In this document: piece after piece, positions 17,858 to 25,101 of the stretch
How positions within the stretch are numbered: position 1 is the stretch's first letter
Layout: every line of letters starts with the position of its first letter
Assembly: GCF_015751765.1 (NCBI RefSeq)
Contig: NZ_JADOTX010000001.1
Location: 7,006,001-7,070,000, forward strand
Direction of reading: 5' to 3'
DNA from: Micromonospora ureilytica
GTDB lineage: Bacteria > Actinomycetota > Actinomycetes > Mycobacteriales > Micromonosporaceae
DNA: 64,000 bases
The notes under the pieces: model-generated
What the model was told of the DNA's origin: nothing
The model's database searches: none
Seen by the model: only the letters and a program-made list of their open reading frames with translations
Translations under genes and position numbers: made by a program

Positions 17858-18454
17858 GTGGAGGAAGATATCCGGCGGATCGGGATCATGGGTGGCACCT
17901 TTGACCCGATTCACCACGGGCACCTCGTCGCGGCCAGTGAGGTGGCGGACCGGTTCGGCCTGGACGAGGTGGTCTTCGTCCCCACCGGGCAGCCGTGGCA
18001 GAAGGCCGACGAGCCGGTCAGCCCGGCCGAGGACCGGTACCTGATGACCGTGATCGCCACCGCCTCGAACCCTCGCTTCCAGGTCAGCCGGGTCGACATC
18101 GACCGCAGTGGGCCGACCTACACGGTCGACACGTTGCGTGACCTTCAGGCCGAGTACGGCCCGAAGGTGCAGTTGTTCTTCATCACCGGCGCGGACGCCC
18201 TGCAACGCATCCTGTCCTGGAAGGACCTGGACGAGATTTTCGAGCTGGCTCACTTCGTCGGCGTGACCCGGCCGGGTTTCCCGCTGACCGACAAGCATCT
18301 TCCGGCGGACACCGTCAGCCTGATCCAGGTGCCCGCGATGTCCATCTCGTCGACCGATTGTCGCGCTCGGGTCGCCAGGGGTGAGCCGGTCTGGTATCTG
18401 GTGCCCGACGGTGTGGTGCAGTACATCGCCAAGCGGAGCCTCTATCAGCGCTGA
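17858..18454 (+). CDS. nadD: Nicotinate-nucleotide adenylyltransferase
   Basis: A 198-residue NadD, which joins nicotinate mononucleotide and ATP in NAD synthesis. The nucleotidyltransferase signature is [15 protein letters not shown] (about 8-22); the substrate strand [13 protein letters not shown] and the C-terminal ISSTDCR (ISSTxIR) motif are present. GTG 17858 is the start: TACGAT (17846-17851) ends 6 nt before it, so the mRNA is probably leaderless. rsfS follows, the usual nadD-rsfS order, but proBA upstream is missing. Confidence 0.96.
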   Translation: MEEDIRRIGIMGGTFDPIHHGHLVAASEVADRFGLDEVVFVPTGQPWQKADEPVSPAEDRYLMTVIATASNPRFQVSRVDIDRSGPTYTVDTLRDLQAEYGPKVQLFFITGADALQRILSWKDLDEIFELAHFVGVTRPGFPLTDKHLPADTVSLIQVPAMSISSTDCRARVARGEPVWYLVPDGVVQYIAKRSLYQR

Positions 18455-18498
18455 ACGCGCCCTTTATGCCCAGGTTCGTGCCCTTAACCGACCAGAAC

Positions 18499-18527
18499 TG
18501 GACGATCGGGGTGCCGGCGGGTATGAG
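18499..18527 (+). promoter_or_regulatory. Candidate promoter of rsfS
   Basis: TGGACG (18499-18504) and TATGAG (18522-18527) are 17 bp apart. They lie about 38 nt before the rsfS start, so rsfS can be transcribed separately from nadD. Confidence 0.5.
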
Positions 18528-18564
18528 ACGCTTGGAGGATCGCACGCTTGATCGAAGGAGAACG

Positions 18565-18972
18565 GTGACAGTTTCCGAACGCGCTCACGAGCTGGCTATC
18601 GCGGCCGCCCAGGCCGCCGCCGACAAGAAGGCGCAGGACATCACGATCATCGACGTCGGCGACCAGCTCGCCATCACCGACGCGTTCGTGCTCGCCGCCG
18701 CCCCCAACGAGCGTCAGGTGCTGGCCATCGTCGACGCCATCGAGGAGAGCCTGCTGGAGTTGCCGGACAAGGCGAAGCCGGTGCGGCGCGAGGGCGAGCG
18801 TGGTGGCCGTTGGGTGCTGCTCGACTACGTCGACATCGTGGTGCATGTCCAGCACACCGAGGAGCGCGAGTTCTACGGGCTCGACCGCCTGTGGAAGGAC
18901 TGCCCCACCATCCCGTTCGTCGACCGCGACCTGGTCGAGGCCGACGCCAGCGGGTCCGCCGCCGCCGAATGA
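18565..18972 (+). CDS. rsfS: Ribosome silencing factor RsfS
   Basis: A 135-residue RsfS/Iojap protein, which binds L14 and blocks subunit joining when nutrients are scarce. Family blocks DITIIDVGDQLAITDAFVL, APNERQVLAIVDAIEE and GLDRLWKDCP are intact. GTG 18565 follows AAGGAG. The stop overlaps the next start (ATGA, 18969), so the phosphatase gene is translationally coupled. Confidence 0.96.
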   Translation: MTVSERAHELAIAAAQAAADKKAQDITIIDVGDQLAITDAFVLAAAPNERQVLAIVDAIEESLLELPDKAKPVRREGERGGRWVLLDYVDIVVHVQHTEEREFYGLDRLWKDCPTIPFVDRDLVEADASGSAAAE

Positions 18973-19628
18973 CCCGGCTGATCGTCTGGCGGCACGGCAA
19001 CACCGACTGGAACGCCGCCAACCGTGTCCAGGGGCAGACCGACGTACCCCTCAACGATCTTGGTCGTGACCAGGCGCGCGCCGCCGCGCCGCTGCTCGCG
19101 GCGCTGCGGCCCGACGCCATCGTGGCCAGCGACCTGAGCCGCGCCGCGGAGACCGCCGCCGCGCTCGCCGCGCTGACCGGGCTTCCGGTACGCACCGACG
19201 CCCGGCTGCGCGAGCGGCACTTCGGCCAGTGGCAGGGTCTGCACCTCACCGAGGTCGCCGAACGCTTCCCCGAGGAGTACGCGCGCTGGCGGGCCGGCGA
19301 CCCCGACCCGGGCGCGGATGTGGAGCCTCTGCACGACCTCGGCGAGCGGGTCGGCCTCGCGCTGCGGGAGGCGGCCGAGGCGGCACCCGGCGGCACGGTG
19401 GTGATCGCCACCCACGGTGGCGGCTCCCGCCAGGGCATGGGACACCTTCTCGGCTGGGACACCGGCGTGCTGCGCTCCATCGGCTCGTTGGCCAACTGCC
19501 ACTGGAGTGAGCTGCGGCACGACGACCGCGCGCCGGCCATCGGGCGCCCGCAGGACGTCAGTGGGTGGCAGTTGCGGGCGCACAACGTCGGCCTGATCAC
19601 CGCCCCGGTCGCCGTCGACGCGATCTGA
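18969..19628 (+). CDS. Histidine phosphatase family protein
   Basis: A 219-residue member of the phosphoglycerate-mutase-like superfamily. The phosphohistidine motif is VWRHGNTDWN (His9), the second signature is ERHFGQWQG, and the second catalytic His lies in VVIATHGGG. The location directly behind rsfS is conserved in many actinobacteria, where it is often called phosphoglycerate mutase; a broad phosphatase is more likely. Confidence 0.92.
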   Translation: MTRLIVWRHGNTDWNAANRVQGQTDVPLNDLGRDQARAAAPLLAALRPDAIVASDLSRAAETAAALAALTGLPVRTDARLRERHFGQWQGLHLTEVAERFPEEYARWRAGDPDPGADVEPLHDLGERVGLALREAAEAAPGGTVVIATHGGGSRQGMGHLLGWDTGVLRSIGSLANCHWSELRHDDRAPAIGRPQDVSGWQLRAHNVGLITAPVAVDAI

Positions 19629-19676
19629 GCACTCGCGCCTCGGCGTTCGCGCCCTCGATCGGCTAGCGTGCCGGGC

Positions 19677-20531
19677 ATGCCCGTCGCGGTTGTCATCGAC
19701 TCCACCGCCTACCTTCCGCCCGAGCTGGTGCAGGCGCACCGGCTGACCGTCGTGCCGTTGACCGTCGTACTCAACGGAGTGGAAGGGCTGGAGGGGGTGG
19801 AGACCCAGCCGGCCGACGCGACAGTGGCACTGAGCGCCCGCCGGGTCACGGCGACCACCTCCCGCCCGGCACCCGAGCAGTTCGCCCGCACGTACCGCCG
19901 ACTGCTCGACGCCGGCGCCGACGGGATCGTCTCGGTGCACCTCTCCGCCGCGCTGTCCGGCACGGTGGAGGCCGCCCGGCTGGCCGCCACCGACCTGGAC
20001 GGCCGGGTCGAGGTCGTGGACAGCCGCTCGGCGGGAATGGGGCTGGGGTTTCCGGCCATCGCCGCCGCCATCGCCGCCGAGACCGGCGCCGACCTTGCCG
20101 GGGTACGTGACGCAGCGCTCGCCGCCATCGCCCGCACCACCGTCTGGTTCTACGTCGACACGCTGGAATTCCTGCGCCGGGGCGGCCGGATCAACGCGGC
20201 CGAGGCGTTGGTCGGCACCGCGCTGTCCGTCAAGCCGATCATGCACATGCCGGACGGGGCGATCGTGCTGCGCGAGAAGGTCCGTACCGCCAGCCGGGGA
20301 GTGGCCCGTCTCGTGGACCTTGCCGTCGAGGCGGCCGGCGACGACGACGTGGATCTCGGGGTGCACCACCTGGCCGCACCGCAACGGGCCGAGGCGTTGC
20401 GCGCCGCGCTGACCGAACGGTTCGGCGACCGGCTGCGCGACACGTACGTCTCCGAGGCGGGCGCCGTCGTCGCCGCGCACGCCGGGCCCGGCCTGGCCTG
20501 CGTGGTCGTCCACCGCCGACCGGAGGGCTGA
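19677..20531 (+). CDS. DegV family fatty-acid-binding protein
   Basis: A 284-residue DegV protein (fatty-acid-binding fold; FakB-like proteins present acyl chains to a FakA kinase). The signature is VAVVIDSTAYLPPELV, followed by TTSRPAPEQF, SVHLSAALSGTVEAA, VVDSRSAGMGLGF and LEFLRRGGRI. ATG 19677 lies 7 nt after TAGCGT (19664-19669), the leaderless arrangement. No FakA gene is in the window. It is followed by an SDR gene after 3 nt. Confidence 0.93.
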   Translation: MPVAVVIDSTAYLPPELVQAHRLTVVPLTVVLNGVEGLEGVETQPADATVALSARRVTATTSRPAPEQFARTYRRLLDAGADGIVSVHLSAALSGTVEAARLAATDLDGRVEVVDSRSAGMGLGFPAIAAAIAAETGADLAGVRDAALAAIARTTVWFYVDTLEFLRRGGRINAAEALVGTALSVKPIMHMPDGAIVLREKVRTASRGVARLVDLAVEAAGDDDVDLGVHHLAAPQRAEALRAALTERFGDRLRDTYVSEAGAVVAAHAGPGLACVVVHRRPEG

Positions 20532-20534
20532 GCC

Positions 20535-21308
20535 GTGTCCACGTCGTGCGTGGTGACCGGCGGCGGTCGCGGTGTCGGCCGGGCTGTGGTTGAACGGCTG
20601 GTGGCGACCGGCGCCACCATCGTCGTACTGGAACGCGACGCCGACGCGGTCGACTGGTTGGCCGGCCATCCGGCCGCCGATCGGCTCGTCCCGGTGGTCG
20701 GTGACGCCGCCGACGAGCAGGTGGCCGAGCGCGCCGCCGAACTGGCGGACCACGCCGCGCCACTGACCGGCTGGGTGAACAACGCGGCGGTGTTCCGCGA
20801 TGCCACGCTGCACTCCGCGTCGGCCGACACGGTGCTGGATCTGATCAACTTGAACCTGCGCCCAGCCGTGGTGGGCGCCGCAGTCGCCGTCCGCCGCTTC
20901 CTGGCCCGCGCCGCCGGTGGCGCGATCGTCAACGTCTCGTCCCACCAGGCCCGTCGACCGGTGTCAGGTGCCCTGCCGTACGCGACGGCGAAGGCCGCCG
21001 TGGAGGGGCTCACCCGGGCGCTGGCAGTCGAGTACGGGCGGCACGGCATTCGCGCCAATGCGGTAGCGCTCGGCTCGATCGCCACCGAGCGGCACGCCGA
21101 ATTCCTGGCCACGCAGGAGCCCAACCAGGCCCAGTGGATCGACGCCGAGCTGACCCGGCTGCACCCGGTGGGCCGCATCGGGCGGGCCGAGGAGGTGGCC
21201 GAGGCGGTCGCGTACCTGCTGTCGCCCGCGGCGAGCTTCGTCAACGGGGTGACGCTGCCGGTGGACGGCGGACGGGCCGTACTCGGCCTCGACCCAGAGG
21301 CCCGCTGA
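20535..21308 (+). CDS. SDR family oxidoreductase
   Basis: A 257-residue classical short-chain dehydrogenase. The cofactor loop is TGGGRGVG, then NNAA, catalytic Ser in VNVSSHQ, YATAK (Tyr and Lys present) and the C-terminal VTLPVDGGRAV. It starts at GTG 20535, 3 nt after the DegV stop, and is probably in one operon with it. The substrate is unknown. Confidence 0.9.
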   Translation: MSTSCVVTGGGRGVGRAVVERLVATGATIVVLERDADAVDWLAGHPAADRLVPVVGDAADEQVAERAAELADHAAPLTGWVNNAAVFRDATLHSASADTVLDLINLNLRPAVVGAAVAVRRFLARAAGGAIVNVSSHQARRPVSGALPYATAKAAVEGLTRALAVEYGRHGIRANAVALGSIATERHAEFLATQEPNQAQWIDAELTRLHPVGRIGRAEEVAEAVAYLLSPAASFVNGVTLPVDGGRAVLGLDPEAR

Positions 21309-21327
21309 CCCTCGTGCCGGTCGGAGC

Positions 21328-21549
21328 CTAGCTGTCGGCGACGAAGACGCCCTGGCCCTGCTGACCGTAGATCAGGTTCCGCTCGTGCAGTTCCTTGACC
21401 GCTCGATAGGCCGTTGAGCGTGCCACGTTGTACAGCTCGCCGATCTCGGACACCGACGGCAGTTGTTGGCCGGGCGAGTATTCGCCTGAGCGGATCTTCT
21501 GCTCGATGTCATCCGCCACGCGGCGGTAGTGCGGTGGTCTCGTTGGCAT
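21328..21549 (-). CDS. Short GntR-type winged-helix regulator
   Basis: A 73-residue protein that is only a GntR DNA-binding domain: YRRVADDIEQKIRSGEYSPGQQLPS, the recognition helix SVSEIGELYNVARSTAYRAVKEL and the wing LIYGQQGQGVFVAD. No effector domain follows, so it probably acts as a constitutive or protein-partnered repressor, as with the short KorSA/YtrA-like GntR proteins. ATG 21549 has GGGAGAG upstream. A cluster of 17-bp direct repeats lies 83-133 bp upstream, a likely operator. Confidence 0.88.
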   Translation of the reverse strand: MPTRPPHYRRVADDIEQKIRSGEYSPGQQLPSVSEIGELYNVARSTAYRAVKELHERNLIYGQQGQGVFVADS

Positions 21550-21631
21550 GAGCGGCTCTCCCGGACTTCAGCGGAGATCATGTTTCCAGCCCGGGTGTGA
21601 TCGAGACAAGGCGACAACGCGGCAAAGTGGA

Positions 21632-21682
21632 GACAGTGAGAACTTGACTACAGTGAGACAGTGGATACAGTGAGATAGTGAT
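21632..21682. repeat. Three 17-bp direct repeats, probable operator
   Basis: The core KACAGTGAGA (K = G or T) occurs at 21632, 21649 and 21666, exactly 17 bp apart, with a partial further copy (ATAGTGAT) at the end of the last unit. The spacing of about 1.6 helical turns and the position between a GntR gene and a divergent small gene suggest cooperative repressor binding. Confidence 0.7.
21644..21671 (+). promoter_or_regulatory. Candidate promoter within the repeats
   Basis: TTGACT (21644-21649) and TACAGT (21666-21671) are 16 bp apart. Both hexamers overlap the direct repeats, so a protein bound there would block RNA polymerase. It points right, to the small gene at 21800. Confidence 0.55.
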
Positions 21683-21799
21683 CGGGTGCTCCTGGACTTC
21701 AGCACTCCTGAGGTATCCGGTCCGCCCGCCCTGAGGGAGTGCACCGCAAGGCTTCGACCCCCGGGGCGGGCTACTTCGGATCGTGCGGAGGTGCCGACC

Positions 21800-22003
21800 A
21801 TGCCAATCGATGAACCGGTGTCCACGGCGACCGAACTGTTCACGGCCAAGCGGGTACTGGATGCTCACTGGACCCGGGCGCTCGACCGGCCGTGGCGGGC
21901 GGGCGGGTGCCTGGAGTGCCGAGGACGCAACGAGTGCCGACAACTCGACTGGGCGTTGGCGCTCATGGCAGAGGTCGCCTCGGTCATGCTCCAGAAACGG
22001 TGA
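21800..22003 (+). CDS. Small Cys-containing hypothetical protein
   Basis: A 67-residue protein with GGAGG 6 nt before ATG 21800. A mid-protein cluster CLECRGRNEC holds three cysteines (possible metal site, fourth ligand unclear), flanked by two helices (AKRVLDAHWTRALDRPW; DWALALMAEVASVML). No family recognised. It is divergent from the short GntR gene and is the likely target of it. Confidence 0.6.
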   Translation: MPIDEPVSTATELFTAKRVLDAHWTRALDRPWRAGGCLECRGRNECRQLDWALALMAEVASVMLQKR

Positions 22004-22048
22004 ATGATCCTGCCCACGCCGCTGTGTTAGCCTCCGTGCGCGCCCCAG

Positions 22049-22177
22049 ATGGGCCTACCCCCCGGAGGTTCTGGCTACTTCAGCCACCACGCCGAGATCG
22101 ATGCGATGTACGCGTCTCTCGTGCGGGATCCGGGGCGTCGGTGCCCTCGGGGCTTCGTCATCTGCGTGGCTGGGTGA
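22049..22177 (+). pseudogene. Fragment with deaminase-like HAE motif
   Basis: A 42-codon ORF with GSGYFSHHAEIDAMYASL followed by CPRGFVICVAG. HAE is the zinc/catalytic motif of cytidine-deaminase-fold enzymes, and the flanking wording resembles them, but the PCxxC half and the rest of the domain are missing. There is no clear ribosome site. It is either a remnant of a deaminase gene or a chance ORF. Confidence 0.25.
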
Positions 22178-22231
22178 ACGCTGTGGGCCTCCGGTCGGGT
22201 CTTCGGATCGACCGGGAAGAAGACGGTACGG

Positions 22232-22606
22232 ATGACAGTCACGTTCAACCACACGATCATCGCCAGCAAGGACAAGAGCGCCTCGGCCGCGTTCTACCGG
22301 GAGCTGTTCGAGCTGCCGGAGGCGCCTTCATGGGGGCCGTTTGCCAACGTCCAACTGGACGAGGGTGTGCTGCTCCAGTTCGCCGAGCCGCCGGTGGACA
22401 TCCAGATGCAGCACTACGCGTTCCTCGTCGACGACGAGTTGTTCGTGCGCTGCCTGGCGTTCGTCGAGGGGCGCGGCATCACCTACTGGGCCGACCCGCA
22501 GCTGAAGCGGGAAGGGGAGACCAACACCGAGCACGGTGGGCGGGGCTTCTACTTCTTCGACCCGGCGGGGCACGCCATCGAGATCATCACCCGACCGTAC
22601 CTGTAG
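22232..22606 (+). CDS. VOC family (glyoxalase-like) protein
   Basis: A 124-residue vicinal-oxygen-chelate protein: FNHTIIASKDKSASAAFYRELF at the start, QMQHYAFLVDDELF in the middle and FYFFDPAGHAIEIITRPY at the end. Candidate metal ligands are His7, the His of the QHYAF strand and Glu of HAIEI. Such single-domain proteins include glyoxalases, dioxygenases and drug-binding resistance proteins; the substrate is not evident. It is followed by a terminator facing a convergent gene. Confidence 0.9.
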   Translation: MTVTFNHTIIASKDKSASAAFYRELFELPEAPSWGPFANVQLDEGVLLQFAEPPVDIQMQHYAFLVDDELFVRCLAFVEGRGITYWADPQLKREGETNTEHGGRGFYFFDPAGHAIEIITRPYL

Positions 22607-22615
22607 CAGGCCCGG

Positions 22616-22646
22616 CGGCCGGTCGGGCACCGTTGCCCACCGGCCG
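22616..22646. terminator. Terminator between convergent genes
   Basis: CGGCCGGTCGGGCA (22616-22629) pairs with TGCCCACCGGCCG (22634-22646), with one bulged base and a 4-nt loop. It lies between the VOC gene and the leftward hypothetical gene. Confidence 0.65.
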
Positions 22647-23045
22647 TCAGCCTCGCTGCTGAGCCTCGTGGATCGTGGGGTCCGCGCTCTCGCCTGGGTG
22701 TACGGGATTGGTCAGCTGGAACCCCGACGCTGCGAAGCTGGCCCCATGCTCGCGGTCGTACAGCACGAACGTTCCGCCCCGCTGCTCTGGCTGCCATCCA
22801 CTCTTCAGGCCGCAGATGATGACGGCCCGCACGTCGACGGGTGTGGGGTAGCCGCTGTCGACAATGTACGGCCCGGGGGCCGACAACAGATCCGCTTCGA
22901 GCTTCTGGCCGTTCTTGCCGCCGCCACCCCAGGCCCGGACGTAGACCGCCCGGTGGTGGAAGCCATCGATCTGTACGCGGTGCAGCGCCGCGCGCCACGT
23001 GTAGGTGTGCCCGTCGATGTGTATCTGCCGTAGTCGAGCCCGCAT
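22647..23045 (-). CDS. Hypothetical protein
   Basis: A 132-residue protein starting at ATG 23045, which has GGAGG upstream; a longer in-frame start at 23096 is not supported by a ribosome site. It opens with RLRQIHIDGHTYTWRA, is rich in beta-strand-type segments (HHRAVYVRAWGGGGKNGQ, VDVRAVIICGLKSGWQ, GGTFVLYDR) and has no signal peptide or membrane helix. No family recognised. It belongs to the small accessory patch that also holds the GntR and VOC genes. Confidence 0.65.
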   Translation of the reverse strand: MRARLRQIHIDGHTYTWRAALHRVQIDGFHHRAVYVRAWGGGGKNGQKLEADLLSAPGPYIVDSGYPTPVDVRAVIICGLKSGWQPEQRGGTFVLYDREHGASFAASGFQLTNPVHPGESADPTIHEAQQRG

Positions 23046-23156
23046 CCGAGCCACCTCCGATCCTTCAAGATCGATGAGGCGTACTCTACGTCGCACTCCC
23101 CAATGGAGCGGTGGGAATTAACTTACCGATGCGTGACGGCGGTACCCGGCGGGTGG

Positions 23157-24092
23157 TCAGGCGTGCGCGGACAGGTCGAGGAGGTCACGGGCGCCCTGCC
23201 GGAGCAGGGCGGCGGCGACGGAGGTCCCGAGGGTGATCGGATCGGCTGCCCATTCGTGTACGTCGAGCACGGTCTTACCGTCGAGGCTGATCACTCTCGC
23301 CCGTAGGCCGAGGCGTCCGTCGGGTTCGGTGCGGGCAAGCGCAGCGATGGGGGAGTGACAGTTGCCCTGCAGGATGTGCAGCACGGTCCGCTCCGCCACG
23401 GTCTCGCGCCAGGCCTGTGGGTCGCCGAGGCTGGCTGCCAGGTCACGGGTGCGGGTGTCGTCTTCCCGGCACTGCAGGACGAGGGTGCCGGAGCCGACGG
23501 CCGGGACCATCGTGTCGACGTCGATCGGGTGGGTGATCCGGGCGGCCTGCCCGATCCGCTCCAGCCCGGAGAAAGCGAGCAGCAGCGCGTCGTACCTGTC
23601 CCCGGCGTCGAGCTTGGCCAGTCTGCTGTTCGCGTTGCCCCGGATGGCCACCGGCACCAGGCCCGGCCAGTGCAGCGCCAGCTGCGCCACCCGCCGGACC
23701 GCTGAGGTGCCGATCCGGGTGCCGGGGGGCAGCTGGTCGATCCGCAGCCCGCCCGGGTGGACGAGGCAGCCCCGGACGTCGTCACGGGCCAGGTAGGCGG
23801 CCATCACCGTGCCGGCTGGTGCCGGCCGGTCTCCGGGGACGTCCTTGACGCAGTGCACCACCAGGTCCACATCCCCGGCGATCAGGGCGGCGTCCACCTC
23901 CTTGGTGAATGCCCCCTTGCCGCCCAGGGCGGCCAGGTCACCGTGCCAGCGGTCCCCGCTTGTCGACATCGACAGCACGTCCACCGTGACGTCGGGGTGC
24001 CGGTCGGCGAGCATCGCGCGGACCCGCTCGACCTGGGCGAGAGCCATCGGAGAGTTGCGGGTGCCGATGCGCAGCAGGCGAGTGTCGGACAT
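23157..24092 (-). CDS. hemC: Hydroxymethylbilane synthase, divergent
   Basis: A 311-residue porphobilinogen deaminase homologue (makes hydroxymethylbilane for heme and corrinoids). The catalytic Asp is kept (HCVKDVP, Asp84), as are the dipyrromethane-cofactor Cys (QGNCHSPIA, Cys245), the arginines of [11 protein letters not shown] and [13 protein letters not shown], and KGAFTKEV. Other family positions differ: the usual TRGD is STSGD and the near-invariant VGQGAL is VGSGTL. It stands alone, not in a hemACD operon, so it may be a second copy dedicated to another pathway. ATG 24092 was chosen at [15 protein letters not shown]. Confidence 0.9.
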   Translation of the reverse strand: MSDTRLLRIGTRNSPMALAQVERVRAMLADRHPDVTVDVLSMSTSGDRWHGDLAALGGKGAFTKEVDAALIAGDVDLVVHCVKDVPGDRPAPAGTVMAAYLARDDVRGCLVHPGGLRIDQLPPGTRIGTSAVRRVAQLALHWPGLVPVAIRGNANSRLAKLDAGDRYDALLLAFSGLERIGQAARITHPIDVDTMVPAVGSGTLVLQCREDDTRTRDLAASLGDPQAWRETVAERTVLHILQGNCHSPIAALARTEPDGRLGLRARVISLDGKTVLDVHEWAADPITLGTSVAAALLRQGARDLLDLSAHA

Positions 24093-24200
24093 ACCAGGGA
24101 GGGTAGTCCGGTCGATGCGGTCGTCGGCGACCAGACCCGGCGCCCAGGCCAAGTGCCGAAATTCGACTCCTGCCTAGCAGATCGGAGCATGATCAGGGCG

Positions 24201-24228
24201 TTGTCCACAGTGGCGGTGGTTGTCCACA
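24201..24228 (+). promoter_or_regulatory. Two DnaA-type boxes upstream of comEA
   Basis: TTGTCCACA occurs twice in the same direction (24201-24209 and 24220-24228), 19 bp start to start. This is the 9-mer of the high-GC actinobacterial DnaA box. They lie 40-67 bp before the comEA -10 element (TAGCGT, 24268-24273). Confidence 0.6.
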
Positions 24229-24279
24229 GGACGGCGTCGTCCCGCTCCACCGTCCCGGCCGCCGCCATAGCGTCGCGGT

Positions 24280-25101
24280 GTGTCGCACGACGAGGAGACA
24301 GAGGTACGCCAGCGCCTGCGCCGGCTGACGGAGGCGGTTGTCGCACCGCTGCCCCGGCCGGAGGCGCCGCTCACGGGCGTACCCTCGTCGTCCCTGGTCG
24401 GTGGGCCGCCTGCCTCCCGACCCGCCGCGCCTGTCGCGGAGTCGGCTTCGGACGGCCTTGCCCTCCCGCCCGAGTCACGGTTGCCCGGGCCAGGGGCGTT
24501 CGACCCTGGGCGGCGCGGTGTGCGGGCCTTGGCGGTCGTCGCCGTGGTGGTGGTCGTGGGTGCGGCAGGCTGGGCCTGGCAGGCCCGGCCGCAGTCGGAG
24601 CCGATCGCGCCGCTGGCCAGCGAAACTGCGTCGGCCGCACCGGCGGGTGACCCCAGCGTGTCCGGCTCCGGCGAGTTGGTGGTGGCGGTCGCGGGCAAGG
24701 TCCGAAAACCCGGTTTGGTACGCCTGCCGGCCGGGTCCCGTCTCGCCGACGCGGTGCAGGCGGCCGGCGGCGCGCTGCCCGGGGTTGACGTGGCGCTGCT
24801 CAACCCCGCCCGCAAGGTCACCGACGGCGAGTTGATCGTGGTGGGGGTGACGCCACCGCCGGTGCCGGGCGCGGCCGGGCCTGTGGCGGGCGGTGCGGCA
24901 CCCGCCGTCGGGCCGCTGAACCTCAACACCGCGACACTGGCCCAGCTCGACGCGCTGCCCGGGGTGGGGCCGGTGCTCGCCCAACGGATCCTCGCTCACC
25001 GTGATCAGCACGGCGGGTTCAAGTCCGTCGGCGACCTACGCCAGGTCGACGGGATCGGCGATGCCCGCTACGAGCAGCTCAAGGATCTGGTGACGGTGTG
25101 A
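24280..25101 (+). CDS. comEA: ComEA-like DNA-binding protein
   Basis: A 273-residue protein: a cytoplasmic Pro-rich N-terminus, a membrane helix (about 90-108, ALAVVAVVVVVGAAGW), an SLBB domain (VVAVAGKVRKPGLVRLPAGS to ELIVVGV) and a C-terminal helix-hairpin-helix pair (LNLNTATLAQLDALPGVGPV; LRQVDGIGDARYEQL) that binds double-stranded DNA outside the cell. GTG 24280 follows TAGCGT by 6 nt, so the message is probably leaderless. It overlaps comEC by 4 nt. Confidence 0.93.
   Translation: MSHDEETEVRQRLRRLTEAVVAPLPRPEAPLTGVPSSSLVGGPPASRPAAPVAESASDGLALPPESRLPGPGAFDPGRRGVRALAVVAVVVVVGAAGWAWQARPQSEPIAPLASETASAAPAGDPSVSGSGELVVAVAGKVRKPGLVRLPAGSRLADAVQAAGGALPGVDVALLNPARKVTDGELIVVGVTPPPVPGAAGPVAGGAAPAVGPLNLNTATLAQLDALPGVGPVLAQRILAHRDQHGGFKSVGDLRQVDGIGDARYEQLKDLVTV

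Noticed and set aside
21328..22003. Remnant of an integrative plasmid (AICE) suggested by the short GntR gene and iterons
   Set aside because: No integrase, excisionase, TraB-like or replication gene and no tRNA att site is visible nearby.
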